NCBI RefSeq assembly: GCF_030440515.1
Contig: NZ_CP076543.1
Location: forward strand, 2,976,001 to 3,040,000
DNA from: Streptomyces xanthophaeus
GTDB taxonomy: Bacteria > Actinomycetota > Actinomycetes > Streptomycetales > Streptomycetaceae
Direction of reading: 5' to 3'
DNA length: 64,000 nucleotides
Shown here one piece after another: positions 1 through 8,467 of the stretch. A program made the position numbers and the translations under genes. The notes beneath the pieces are model-generated. The model was not told the DNA's origin, made no database searches, and worked only from the letters and a program-made list of their open reading frames with translations. Within the stretch, counting starts at the first letter, position 1. Each line of letters begins with the position of its first letter.

Positions 1-976
1 GCACCTCCTCGTTGGTCCAGCGCGGCCGCCAGCCCGCCGCGTGCAGCCCGCTGACGCTGACCACCCACGGGTGCATCGTGTAGGCGAGGTCCCCGGCCGG
101 GGACGGGGTCAGGCCGATCCGGTGCAGCCGGGCCGCCGCTCCCAGGGCGACCGCGGAGGGGAGCTCCATGCGGCGGATGCCGCTCAGCTCCTCGACCTCC
201 TCCTGCTCCAGCCAGCCCTCGCAGCCCACGGCCAGCTCGCCCTCGACCTTCTCCAGGGCCGCGTACTCCAGGGCGCTGACCAGGTCGTCCACGTGGCAGA
301 ACTGCCAGGTGGGACGGGATCCCGCCACCACGAGCAGCCGCGGGGACTCGAAGTACCGGGTCAGGGCGGTGTCCGTGCCGCCGACCAGGACGGCCGGGCG
401 GATCACGGTGACGTTCAGTCCGGGGTGCGCGCGCGGGGCCCGGCGGCCGAGGCGCTCGATCTCCAGCAGATCGCCGACGCCGGTCGCCTCGGCGGTGGCC
501 CGCAGCTCGGAGTCCTCCGACAGCGGGATGTCGTTGTCCGGCAGGGCCCCGTAGACCATCGCCGAGGTGCAGAGCACGACCCGGTGCACGCCGGCCGCGG
601 CGGCGGCCGTCAGGACGGTCTGCGTGCCGCGCACGTTGTACGCCGTACGGGCGGCCGGGTCGGTCTCCAGGTCGAGGTCCAGCGCGAGGTGCACCACGAC
701 GTCCGCGCCGCGCAGCTTCTCGGCGATGGCGGGGTCCCGTACGTCGAGGATGTGCCACTGCGCGGCGGCGCAGTCCCCCCGCCGCTCGTCGATGGCGACG
801 ACCTGCTTGACCTCGTCGGAGGCGGCCAGGCGGCTCACCAGGGCCGCGCCGACGCCCGAGGCGGCGCCGGTCACGGCGATCACCGGGCTGCGCCGGCGGA
901 TTCCCTCCGGGTTTCGCGGCTGGCGAACGCCGGGGGCGCTGTCACCGTGCTCGGAGCTGTTTTCGTCGTCGTGCAT
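1..976 (-). CDS. NAD-dependent epimerase/dehydratase family (SDR) protein, 3' end cut by window
   Basis: Extended short-chain dehydrogenase-like protein with an N-terminal NAD(P)-binding Rossmann fold. The start is ATG at 976, and 325 codons are visible before the window edge, so the C-terminus is missing. The dinucleotide-binding loop GAASGVG lies at residues 37-43, preceded by about 30 basic or polar residues. A conserved acidic strand end (VVAIDERRG) and the D-x-R of the adenine pocket (LDVRD) follow. The catalytic tyrosine region reads SAMVYGALP, so Tyr142 is present but the YxxxK lysine position is Pro146. This suggests a non-oxidoreductase or regulatory SDR. A WTNEEV segment near the edge is typical of this Streptomyces family. 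The substrate cannot be predicted. Confidence 0.88.
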   Translation of the reverse strand, partial: MHDDENSSEHGDSAPGVRQPRNPEGIRRRSPVIAVTGAASGVGAALVSRLAASDEVKQVVAIDERRGDCAAAQWHILDVRDPAIAEKLRGADVVVHLALDLDLETDPAARTAYNVRGTQTVLTAAAAAGVHRVVLCTSAMVYGALPDNDIPLSEDSELRATAEATGVGDLLEIERLGRRAPRAHPGLNVTVIRPAVLVGGTDTALTRYFESPRLLVVAGSRPTWQFCHVDDLVSALEYAALEKVEGELAVGCEGWLEQEEVEELSGIRRMELPSAVALGAAARLHRIGLTPSPAGDLAYTMHPWVVSVSGLHAAGWRPRWTNEEV

Positions 977-1198
977 CGCGCGAAACTGCGGATCTGGGGA
1001 ACTCACCGGGCGTCTCCAGCGGTTGTCTTCAGTAGGGACGCGTCGTGACGCGTACCCACCAGGTGATGTCCATCCTGCCGCAGCCCAGGAGTCGGCGGAG
1101 CACCGAGCCCGGATGCGGCCGCGGTGTCTACGCTGGGTGGTGTTGTCGGACCATTGCCCGTCGGCTCCCGCCGGCGGCCCTACGAGCCGAGGAAACCC

Positions 1199-2605
1199 GT
1201 GAGCGACACCCCATTCGGATTCGGCCTTCCGCCGGAGGAGCCGGAGAACGGCGACGATGGCAAGAAGAAGGGCAACCAGGGCGGTCAGGGCGGCCCGGCG
1301 AATCCCTTCGGGTTCCCCGGCATGGGTCTGCCGGGCGGGGCGGGCGCTCCCGGAGCGGACAACCCGTTCGCCGCGATGTTCGGTTCGATGAACCCGAACG
1401 ACCTCGGTGCCGCCTTCCAGCAGCTCGGCCAGATGCTGAGCTACGAGGGCGGTCCCGTGAACTGGGACATGGCCAAGGACATCGCCCGCCAGACCGTCGC
1501 GCAGGGCACCGCGGACGGTGTGAAGGACACGAGCGTCGGCGTCGCCGAGAAGTCCGCAGTCGAGGAGGCCGTGCGCCTCGCCGACCACTGGCTGGACGGG
1601 GTGACCTCCCTTCCCTCGGGCGCCACCACGGCCGTGGCCTGGAGCCGCGCCGAGTGGGTCGAGGCGACCCTCCCGGTGTGGAAGGAGCTCGTGGACCCGG
1701 TCGCGGAGCGGGTCGGCGCGGCCATGGGCGGCGTGCTGCCCGAGGAGATGCAGGCCATGGCGGGCCCGCTGCTCGGCATGATGCGCTCCATGGGCGGCGC
1801 CATGTTCGGCCAGCAGATCGGCCAGGCCGTCGGCACCCTCGCGGGCGAGGTCGTCGGCTCGACGGACATCGGTCTGCCGCTGGGCCCGGCCGGGAAGGCC
1901 GCGCTGCTGCCGCTGAACATCGAGAGCTTCGGCAAGGACCTGGGCGTGCCCTCGGACGAGGTGCGGCTCTACCTGGCCCTGCGCGAGGCGGCCCACGCCC
2001 GGCTCTTCGCACACGTGCCGTGGCTGCGCTCGCACCTGTTCGGCGCGGTCGAGGGCTACGCCCGCGGCATCAAGGTCGACACCTCGAAGCTGGAGGACGT
2101 CGTCGGCCAGCTGGACCCGTCCAACCCGGAGCAGCTGCAGGAAGCGCTCCAGGGCGGCATGTTCCAGCCGCAGGACACCCCCGAGCAGAAGGCCGCCCTG
2201 GCCCGCCTGGAGACGGCGCTCGCGCTGGTCGAGGGCTGGGTCGACGCGGTGGTGCACGAGGCCGCCAAGCCCCGGCTGACCTCGGCGGACGCGATGCGCG
2301 AGACCATGCGGCGGCGGCGCGCCTCGGGTGGCCCGGCGGAGCAGACCTTCGCGACGCTGATCGGCCTGGAGCTGCGCCCGCGCCGGCTGCGGGACGCCTC
2401 GCGGCTGTGGGCCTCACTCACCGACGCCCGGGGCGTCGACGGCCGTGACGGCCTGTGGGAGCACCCGGACATGCTGCCGACGGCCTCCGACCTGGACGAC
2501 CCGGACGGGTTCGTGCACCGCGAGCAGCTGGACTTCTCCGAGATCGACAAGATGCTCGGCGAGGCCGCCGAGAAGCGCGAGCAGGACGGCGACGAGAAGA
2601 AGTGA
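1199..2605 (+). CDS. Zinc-dependent metalloprotease-like protein (DUF2342/zincin-like family)
   Basis: 468-residue protein of the actinobacterial DUF2342 family, often annotated as putative zinc metalloprotease or F420-associated hydrolase. GTG 1199 is chosen because GAGGAAA lies a few bases upstream and the residues before it look non-coding. The first 60 residues are Gly/Pro/Asn-rich and probably disordered. The region around residue 262 reads LREAAHARLF, where the family zincin helix would have HExxH. Here the first His is Arg262 while Glu263 and His266 remain, so classical zinc chemistry is doubtful. No signal peptide or membrane segment is seen. The stop overlaps the next Nudix gene by 4 bases (GTGA), indicating translational coupling. 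The true biochemical activity is unknown. Confidence 0.88.
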   Translation: MSDTPFGFGLPPEEPENGDDGKKKGNQGGQGGPANPFGFPGMGLPGGAGAPGADNPFAAMFGSMNPNDLGAAFQQLGQMLSYEGGPVNWDMAKDIARQTVAQGTADGVKDTSVGVAEKSAVEEAVRLADHWLDGVTSLPSGATTAVAWSRAEWVEATLPVWKELVDPVAERVGAAMGGVLPEEMQAMAGPLLGMMRSMGGAMFGQQIGQAVGTLAGEVVGSTDIGLPLGPAGKAALLPLNIESFGKDLGVPSDEVRLYLALREAAHARLFAHVPWLRSHLFGAVEGYARGIKVDTSKLEDVVGQLDPSNPEQLQEALQGGMFQPQDTPEQKAALARLETALALVEGWVDAVVHEAAKPRLTSADAMRETMRRRRASGGPAEQTFATLIGLELRPRRLRDASRLWASLTDARGVDGRDGLWEHPDMLPTASDLDDPDGFVHREQLDFSEIDKMLGEAAEKREQDGDEKK

Positions 2606-3132
2606 GCCTGCACGAAGACGCGGTCCTCGTCCTGAAGTCGCACGAGGACCAGAGCGAGCTGCGCGATCTCTACCTGGAGCACCTGGCGGCCCACCCGGAC
2701 GGGGTCTACAAGCCCTGCGAGGCGGGGCACGTCACGGGCAGCGCGCTGGTGATCGACCCGGTGCGGGGGCGCGTCCTGCTGACCCTGCACAAGAAGCTCG
2801 GCATGTGGCTCCAGATGGGCGGCCACTGCGAGGCGGGTGACGCGACCCTCGCCGACGTGGCGCTGCGCGAGGCCTGTGAGGAGTCGGGCATCGCGTCGGG
2901 GCTGACCCTGCTCGAAGGCGGGCCGGTGCGCCTGGACCGGCATCCGATCCCGGCGCCGTGCAACTGGCACCTGGACGTGCAGTACGCGGCGCTGGCTCCG
3001 GCCGGCGCGGTGGCGGAGATCAGCGAGGAGTCCCTGGACCTGCGCTGGTTCCCGTACGAGGAGGTGGCGGCGGTGGCCGACACGTCCGTCGTACGGCTGC
3101 TGGAGGCGACCTTGGCCCGGCTCGGCGGCTGA
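2602..3132 (+). CDS. Nudix hydrolase
   Basis: 176-residue Nudix-fold protein that should hydrolyse a nucleoside-diphosphate-linked substrate using Mg2+. The Nudix box spans residues 73-97 and contains the core REACEESG (89-96). Its upstream half (GGHCEAGD) is one residue longer than the canonical spacing and has Asp80 where the first Glu of G-x5-E would be, a common relaxed variant. GTG 2602 overlaps the stop of the upstream zincin-like gene, so the pair is probably one operon. It ends in front of a strong convergent hairpin. The substrate cannot be assigned from sequence. Confidence 0.9.
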   Translation: MSLHEDAVLVLKSHEDQSELRDLYLEHLAAHPDGVYKPCEAGHVTGSALVIDPVRGRVLLTLHKKLGMWLQMGGHCEAGDATLADVALREACEESGIASGLTLLEGGPVRLDRHPIPAPCNWHLDVQYAALAPAGAVAEISEESLDLRWFPYEEVAAVADTSVVRLLEATLARLGG

Positions 3133-3156
3133 GCACACCGGCGCCGCGCGTGGACG

Positions 3157-3196
3157 CGGCGAAGGGGCGGTCCCTGGTGGGTCCGCCCCTTCGCCG
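3157..3196. terminator. Bidirectional hairpin terminator between convergent genes
   Basis: A perfect stem of about 14 bp (3157-3170 pairing with 3183-3196) encloses a 12-nt loop. It lies between the Nudix gene (+) and the AIM24 gene (-), both of which end here. There is no long U tract, as is usual for Streptomyces terminators. Confidence 0.75.
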
Positions 3197-3209
3197 TGCC
3201 TGGGAACCG

Positions 3210-3965
3210 TCAGTTCCAGGCGTTGTTCTGGTTCTGCGCGTGGGAGCCGTGCTGGCCCATGCCGAACTGCGCGGCGACGCCCTGGCCGAGCTGGGCGTTC
3301 TGCGGCGGCAGCACCTCGCTGGGCTGCACCAGCGCGAAGCCGGTGCCGAGGAAGCTCAGTTCCCAGCCCTCGCCGGTGTTGCCGCGCCGCCGCCACACTC
3401 CGCTGGAGTGCGTCTGGGCCTGCATCTGGACCCGCAGGGAGGTGGACCAGGCCACGATCGCGTCCGCGTCGGCATTGACGTACTTGTCGGGCGTGACCTG
3501 CATCATCAGCGGCTGGCCGGAGGTCATCAGCGCGACCTTGCCGCGGCCGGAGATGTTCAGCTGGTACTTGCCCGAGCCGGAGATCCCGTACTGGCTGTCC
3601 ACCGCGATGACCTCGGTGTGCAGGGTGGAGTCCAGGGCCAGCACGTAGCTGCTGTCGACCGTGAGGCCGTCCTGGTCCACGTCCACGACGTGCACGTACT
3701 GGGCCAGGTTGGCCAGGTAGACCGTGCCCTGCCCGGAGCAGCGCATGAGGTCCAGGCCCTCGCCGGTGCGGCGGCGGGCGTTGCGCTGGTTGGTGGTCTG
3801 GTACTCGCCGTCGAAGTCGATGAGTCCCTGGTAGGCGACCATCGCGCCCTTACGGGCGAGTACGTCGTCGGAGCCCGTCAGCGAGACCCGCAGCAGCTGC
3901 GGGTTCTGGATGGCGTACCGCTCCTGGGACTGCGCCTCGGCGTGGGCGAAAAGTGCGCTCTGCAT
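3210..3965 (-). CDS. AIM24 family protein (third of a three-gene set)
   Basis: 251-residue AIM24 (TerB-associated, beta-helix-like) domain protein. It consists of repeated short beta segments such as GQGTVYLAN, GSGKYQLNI and GTGFALVQPSE, ending in a Gln/Gly/Asn-rich tail. The ATG at 3965 follows a purine-rich GGGGAG site. It lies 17 bp after the second AIM24 gene and should be co-transcribed with the TerD-AIM24 fusion gene. AIM24 proteins of bacteria are linked to tellurium/stress TerD systems and to membrane organisation, but no enzymatic role is established. No signal peptide is seen, so the protein is probably cytoplasmic or peripheral. Confidence 0.92.
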   Translation of the reverse strand: MQSALFAHAEAQSQERYAIQNPQLLRVSLTGSDDVLARKGAMVAYQGLIDFDGEYQTTNQRNARRRTGEGLDLMRCSGQGTVYLANLAQYVHVVDVDQDGLTVDSSYVLALDSTLHTEVIAVDSQYGISGSGKYQLNISGRGKVALMTSGQPLMMQVTPDKYVNADADAIVAWSTSLRVQMQAQTHSSGVWRRRGNTGEGWELSFLGTGFALVQPSEVLPPQNAQLGQGVAAQFGMGQHGSHAQNQNNAWN

Positions 3966-3982
3966 GATGTGTCCGCTCCCCC

Positions 3983-4672
3983 TCAGCCCCGGGCCCGGAG
4001 CCGGTCGGTGCTGTCCTCGCTGGGCTGTACGACGACGATGCCCTGGCCGGAGAAGGCCATCTGGTAGGCCTCCCCGCTGCCCCGGCCGATCATCGACGAG
4101 GCCTTGAAGCTGCGCTTTCCCTTGACCTTGAGATTCGGCGACCAGGCGACGAGCGCGTCGGGGTCGACGTACGTCTCGTCCTCGCCGCGGCCGCAGTCGA
4201 CCACGATCGGGGTGCCCCGGGAGGTCAGGGCGACCCACCCGGTGCCCGCGACCTGCACGTTGAACAGGCCCTGGCCGGCGAACTTGGCGAGACCCTTGAC
4301 CCGCTCGACGCCCCACTGGAGGTGCGCGTCGAAGGCGAGCAGGTTGGTGCCGTTGACCGAGAGCGAGTCGTTGTTGAGGTTGATGACGACCACGTCGGCA
4401 CCGTAGTCGGCCAGGTAGAGCAGGCCGTCGCCGGTGCACTTCATCAGCGGCGCACCTTCGCCGGTGATCCACTGCGAGGCCATCTGGCGGACGGCCGGAG
4501 GGTTGGGCTCGTACTGGACGAAGCCCTCGTAGGCGACCATCGAGCCGGTGCGGGCGAAGAGGTCCTGGCCGCTCTGCATGGCGACCTTGAGCATGGCCCG
4601 GCCGTGGTTCTCCATGCGGGCCGTGACGGGGGTCGGGGCGAAGCCCGCGAGTTGCTGGTTCATTGCGTTCAT
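3983..4672 (-). CDS. AIM24 family protein (second of a three-gene set)
   Basis: 229-residue AIM24 domain protein, paralogous to its neighbours (shared elements SMVAYEGFVQYEP, GDGLLYLAD, GQGLFNVQVAGTG, GQGIVVVQPSE). The first ATG at 4672 is preferred over the ATG nine bases further in because GAGGGAG sits 7 nt upstream of it. The start lies 11 bp after the stop of the TerD-AIM24 gene and the stop is 17 bp before the next AIM24 gene, so the three form a tight operon. Its function is inferred only from the family: a stress- or membrane-associated scaffold. Confidence 0.92.
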   Translation of the reverse strand: MNAMNQQLAGFAPTPVTARMENHGRAMLKVAMQSGQDLFARTGSMVAYEGFVQYEPNPPAVRQMASQWITGEGAPLMKCTGDGLLYLADYGADVVVINLNNDSLSVNGTNLLAFDAHLQWGVERVKGLAKFAGQGLFNVQVAGTGWVALTSRGTPIVVDCGRGEDETYVDPDALVAWSPNLKVKGKRSFKASSMIGRGSGEAYQMAFSGQGIVVVQPSEDSTDRLRARG

Positions 4673-4683
4673 GTCGGGCTCCC

Positions 4684-6324
4684 TCAGACCTCGTACGGCT
4701 GGACGACGATGAAGTTGCCGGGAGCACCGCGGAACTGGAGGTTCACGGTCTCCCCGCTGTGGCCGGGGTAGGCGTTGCGCCGCAGCCGGACCTGGCTGGA
4801 GATGATCACCTGCGAGGCGGAGGACCACGCGACGATGGCGTTGCTGTCCGCGAAGGTGGTCGGGGTGACGGGCAGGACCACCGGGACGCCGTGCGTCTTG
4901 ACGATGACCGTGCCGGTGCCCTGGAACTGCATGGTGAACAGGGCGCCGCCGGGGATGCCGTGGCCCTCGATCCGGCGGACCTCGTGCTGGAGCGACTCGT
5001 CGAAGGCGAGGACGGCCTCGGCGGAGACGCAGATCCCGTCGCCCTGGAGCTCGATGGCGTGCAGGTGGGCGCCGTTCTCCGCGAGGAAGACCTGGCCGCG
5101 GCCGGTGCAGCGCATGAGCTGCATCTCCTGGCCGGTGGCGTTGCCGACGATGCGGCCGGCGAAGCCCGCGCCCTTGTAGCTGAAGTCGACCTTGCCCTGG
5201 TACAGGACCATGCTGCCCTGACGGGCGAGGACGGCCTGGCCGCCCATCGACAGGTCGACGCGCATGAGCTGCTGGTTCTGCGGGGTCCAGCGGGTGCCGG
5301 TGGGGGCTTCCTTGTACGGCTGGAGCGCGGCGGCGAGGCCGGCGCCGGCGGCGGGTACGCCCTGCGGGGCGTAGCCGGGCTGCTGGCCCGGGAACTGGCC
5401 GGGGACCTGGCCGGGGACCTGACCGGGGACCTGACCGTAGGAGGGCTGCTGCGGCGGCTGGCCGTAGGGCGCGGGGGCCGGTGCGGGCGGCGGCACCTGT
5501 CCGTAGGACGGCTGCGGCGGCTGGCCGTACGGGGCGGGGGCCGGCGGGGCGAGCGGCGCGGCCATGGTGGGCGCGGCGTGCACCGGGGCCGGGGCCGGGG
5601 GCTGCTGGTACTGCGGCTGCGGGACGGCGCCGGGCGCGGGCACGGGCGCGCCGAAGGACGGCGCGGGGGCCGGGGCCTGCGGGGCGTGCGGGGCGGGGGC
5701 CGGGGCGCCGAAGGCCGGGGCCGGTGCGGCCGCCTGGGGCGGCGGGGCGAATCCGGGCGAGGCCGCGGCCGGGGCCGGCTGCGCCGGCTGCGCGTCCTCG
5801 GCGACCTCGCCGCCGAAGTTCCGCAGCAGCGCGTCGAGCCCGCCGTCGAAGCCCTGGCCGACGGCGGCGAAGCGCCACACGTCCTTCAGGTAGAAGTCGC
5901 CGAGCATCACGGCCCGCTCGGTGGTGAACTCCGAGCCGGTGAAGGAGTACCGGACGACCTCTTCGCCGCCGGCCACGATCCGGATGTAGCCGGGGCCGAT
6001 CTGCGACATCTGTCCGGCACCGTCGATGGTGGCGGTGAAGGACAGTTTGTGGATGGACGCCGGAATGCGGTCCAGCGTCACCCGGAAGGATTCGGTGTCG
6101 CCCGACTGCGCACCGAGTTGCTGAATGGACTCTTCCGGAGACTTCGGCTGATTGAAGAAGACGAAGTAACGGTCGTCCGACAGCTGCTCGTTGGCGTCGA
6201 GGCCGAAACAGCTGATGTCGAAGGCGAGTCCGGATCCGGCGATCTGGACGCCTACGTACAGATCGGTGCCCGCCGTGAGATCACTGATCTTGGCCTTGTG
6301 GCCGCGTTGGAATTCCCTGGCCAT
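4684..6324 (-). CDS. TerD domain - AIM24 domain fusion protein
   Basis: 546-residue protein beginning MAREFQRGHK at ATG 6324, with GGGGGA upstream. Residues about 1-175 form a TerD-type calcium-binding stress domain (segments DISCFGLDANEQLSDDRYFVFFNQ region, IDGAGQMSQIGPGYIRI, GDFYLKDVWRFAAVGQGF). Residues about 195-320 are an Ala/Pro/Gln/Tyr-rich linker with four near-identical GQVPGQ-type units. The last 220 residues are an AIM24 domain resembling the two downstream genes. The fusion physically links TerD and AIM24 and heads an operon with two more AIM24 copies. Expected role: cytoplasmic stress/chemical-resistance complex of the Ter type; the ligand is not known. Confidence 0.93.
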   Translation of the reverse strand: MAREFQRGHKAKISDLTAGTDLYVGVQIAGSGLAFDISCFGLDANEQLSDDRYFVFFNQPKSPEESIQQLGAQSGDTESFRVTLDRIPASIHKLSFTATIDGAGQMSQIGPGYIRIVAGGEEVVRYSFTGSEFTTERAVMLGDFYLKDVWRFAAVGQGFDGGLDALLRNFGGEVAEDAQPAQPAPAAASPGFAPPPQAAAPAPAFGAPAPAPHAPQAPAPAPSFGAPVPAPGAVPQPQYQQPPAPAPVHAAPTMAAPLAPPAPAPYGQPPQPSYGQVPPPAPAPAPYGQPPQQPSYGQVPGQVPGQVPGQFPGQQPGYAPQGVPAAGAGLAAALQPYKEAPTGTRWTPQNQQLMRVDLSMGGQAVLARQGSMVLYQGKVDFSYKGAGFAGRIVGNATGQEMQLMRCTGRGQVFLAENGAHLHAIELQGDGICVSAEAVLAFDESLQHEVRRIEGHGIPGGALFTMQFQGTGTVIVKTHGVPVVLPVTPTTFADSNAIVAWSSASQVIISSQVRLRRNAYPGHSGETVNLQFRGAPGNFIVVQPYEV

Positions 6325-6438
6325 ACGTACGACCGTCCCCCATCCCGACTGTGAATGCGTGGCGCTCAGGCTAACGGCAATTGCCGACATCCGGCCAAGC
6401 CGGTACCGACCCGGTACAAAACACTGCGTGCGGCACGA

Positions 6439-6497
6439 GGGGCGGCGGGCGGGCCGGCGGGTGGGTCGGCGGGCGGGCCGGCGGGCGGGCCGGCGGG
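6439..6497 (+). repeat. Short-period G-rich tract (GGCGGGCGGGCC-like units)
   Basis: A 59-bp intergenic stretch made of imperfect 12-bp units rich in GGG runs, between the end of the metallopeptidase gene and the upstream region of the TerD-AIM24 gene. It contains well over four GGG runs with 1-3 base spacers on the + strand, so quadruplex formation is possible. Otherwise unexplained. Confidence 0.6.
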
Positions 6498-6498
6498 C

Positions 6499-7038
6499 TC
6501 ATTCCTCGCGGGCGGCGGGGACCTTCGGCAGTCGCTCGGCGGCGACCACGCCTTCCAGGTAACCGCGGGCCCGCTCGGTGCGCGGGTAGGCCTCCAGCAG
6601 CTCCCAGAAGCGGGGGCCGTGGCCGGGTACGAGGAGGTGGGCCAGCTCGTGCAGGAGCACGTAGTCGACCACGTACTCGGGCATCCCCTGGAGCCGGTGC
6701 GAGAGCCGGATGCTGCCTTCGGCGGGGGTGCAGGAGCCCCAGCGGGTGTTCTGGTTGGTGACCCAGCGGACCGTGCGGGGGCGGGCGCGGCCGTCGAAGT
6801 ACTGCTCTGACAGCTGCTCGGCCCGCTCGGTGAGCTCTGCGTCCCCGAAGGTGCGTTTGCTCTCCTGGGCGGCCAGCTTGTCGAGCATGACCCCCACCCA
6901 GCGCTGCTCCTCCGCCTCGGACATCCGGGCAGGGATGAGCACGACCGTACGGTCACCCTCGCGGTAGGCGGATACGGTCCTGCGGCGGCGCGCGCTCCGG
7001 CGGACTTCGACGGCGCGCTGCGGTGGGTCGGCGGACAC
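6499..7038 (-). CDS. YgjP-type (M48/SprT-like, DUF45) metallopeptidase
   Basis: 179-residue predicted zinc metallopeptidase of the YgjP/WLM group. The hallmark RWGSC is at residues 99-103. The zinc site HELAH (130-134) is followed by a third ligand region GHGPRFWELL, with His140. GTG 7038 is chosen because a TACCGT box lies exactly 6 nt upstream, as in a leaderless mRNA. A longer reading to 7137 is possible but has no ribosome-binding site. No signal peptide is seen, so the protein is cytoplasmic. Family members are uncharacterised housekeeping peptidases. The neighbour upstream is divergent. Confidence 0.88.
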   Translation of the reverse strand: MSADPPQRAVEVRRSARRRRTVSAYREGDRTVVLIPARMSEAEEQRWVGVMLDKLAAQESKRTFGDAELTERAEQLSEQYFDGRARPRTVRWVTNQNTRWGSCTPAEGSIRLSHRLQGMPEYVVDYVLLHELAHLLVPGHGPRFWELLEAYPRTERARGYLEGVVAAERLPKVPAAREE

Positions 7039-7262
7039 GCCACGACGGTACCCGGTCGTGGTGGCGGAAGTCCCGCCCGTCCGCGGTTCGAACACGAGGG
7101 ATTCGGGGCCGATTTCCGGAACCCCATTTCCCTTCATCTCATATGCCTAATACCTCGCACCTGTGGACAAATTCCTGCACGGATTCCGGTGGGCGGGCAC
7201 TGTTTCGGAAGAGCGGGAAACGGGTGGTGCGCATGCGCACGGGATATCGAGGGGGACGGGAC

Positions 7263-8396
7263 ATGTATCCGAAGGTGAAGCCGGCGCTGGCGCGGGCGTG
7301 GCGGGATCTGCAGACGGTCCAGTTCGGGGTGACGCCCGCCCACGCGGTGGTGCTCGGCCCCGTGGACACGGCGACGGGCACGCTGATCGACCGGATCGAC
7401 GGCACCCGGGGCATGGAGCTGTTGCGGGCCGAAGCCTCGGGGATGGGGCTGCCGGACGGCCGGGCCGACGAGGTGGTCAGGACGCTGGCGGGAGCCGGCC
7501 TGCTCGACGACGTCACGGCGGGCGGTCCACGGGCCCAGGCCCTGCGGGGGCATCCGGAGACCGTGGAGCGGCTGGGGCCCGACCTCGGTTCGCTGTCCCT
7601 GGTCCACCGGGAGCCGGGCGGGGACTTGCGGGGGATCGCCGCCCGCCGGTCGATACGGGTGCGGGTGCGCGGGAGCGGCCGGGTGGGGGCCGTGATCGCC
7701 GCGGTCCTGGCGGGAGCCGGTGTGGGCCGGGTGGAGGTGCTCGACGGGGGCCGGGTGGAGCCGGCGGACGTGGCACCGGGCGGGCTGGACCCCGGGAGCG
7801 TGGGCCGGCCGCGGGCCGAGTCCGCGGGCAGGCTGGTGCGTGGGGCGGCCCCGGGGCGCACCCCGAGGGCCGGGGAGGACGAGGGGGCGGAGCCCGGGCT
7901 GGCCCTGGTGGTGGTCGCGCCCCGGGACGGCCTGCACGCATGGGCCCCGGATCCGGACACCGCGGCCGACTGGATCGCCGCGGGCATCCCGCACCTGTAC
8001 GCGGGGGTGTTGGAGGGGACGGGGCTGGTGGGGCCGCTGGTGCTGCCGGGGTCGACGGCGTGCGCAGGGTGCATGGAGCGCGACCGCGTGGACCGGGACG
8101 CGGCCTGGCCGAGGATGCTCGTGCAGTGGCGTTCGGCCCACCGCCGCCGCGCAGGTGCCGCCTGCGACCTGGGGCTGTCCACGGCGGTGGCCGGGCTGGC
8201 CGCGGCCCATGCGCTGGCCTTCCTCGACGGACAGTTGCCCGCGTCCACGGCCTCCCGCTGGGAGGCTGCCCTCCCCGCCGTGCACTGGGAATCCACGCCG
8301 GTCCACCCGCATCCCGACTGCCCCTGCGGGGCGGGCGGGTCACCGGAAGAGGATCGGGCGGGGTGCGGCCGGGAGGGCCATGACAGGATGCGCTGA
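7263..8396 (+). CDS. ThiF/E1-like protein related to TOMM cyclodehydratase partner proteins
   Basis: 377-residue protein with ATG 7263 preceded by GAGGGGGA. The first 110 residues resemble the winged-helix-like leader-binding region seen before E1-like domains in azol(in)e peptide systems. Residues 131-165 form a degenerate Rossmann motif (RGSGRVG ... VEVLDGG). A late structural-zinc pattern follows, C267-x2-C270 and C353-x-C355. The ATP-binding arginines and catalytic cysteine of active E1 enzymes are not evident. No precursor peptide, YcaO or dehydrogenase gene is adjacent. It is best read as a stand-alone ThiF-like scaffold protein conserved in Streptomyces; function unknown. Confidence 0.82.
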   Translation: MYPKVKPALARAWRDLQTVQFGVTPAHAVVLGPVDTATGTLIDRIDGTRGMELLRAEASGMGLPDGRADEVVRTLAGAGLLDDVTAGGPRAQALRGHPETVERLGPDLGSLSLVHREPGGDLRGIAARRSIRVRVRGSGRVGAVIAAVLAGAGVGRVEVLDGGRVEPADVAPGGLDPGSVGRPRAESAGRLVRGAAPGRTPRAGEDEGAEPGLALVVVAPRDGLHAWAPDPDTAADWIAAGIPHLYAGVLEGTGLVGPLVLPGSTACAGCMERDRVDRDAAWPRMLVQWRSAHRRRAGAACDLGLSTAVAGLAAAHALAFLDGQLPASTASRWEAALPAVHWESTPVHPHPDCPCGAGGSPEEDRAGCGREGHDRMR

Positions 8397-8467
8397 GGCT
8401 GTCGGGTCGGCGGAGCCCTTCCTGAATCCGCCGTTCGCGGCGCAGCTGTCTGGGACTTGGAGGGGCT

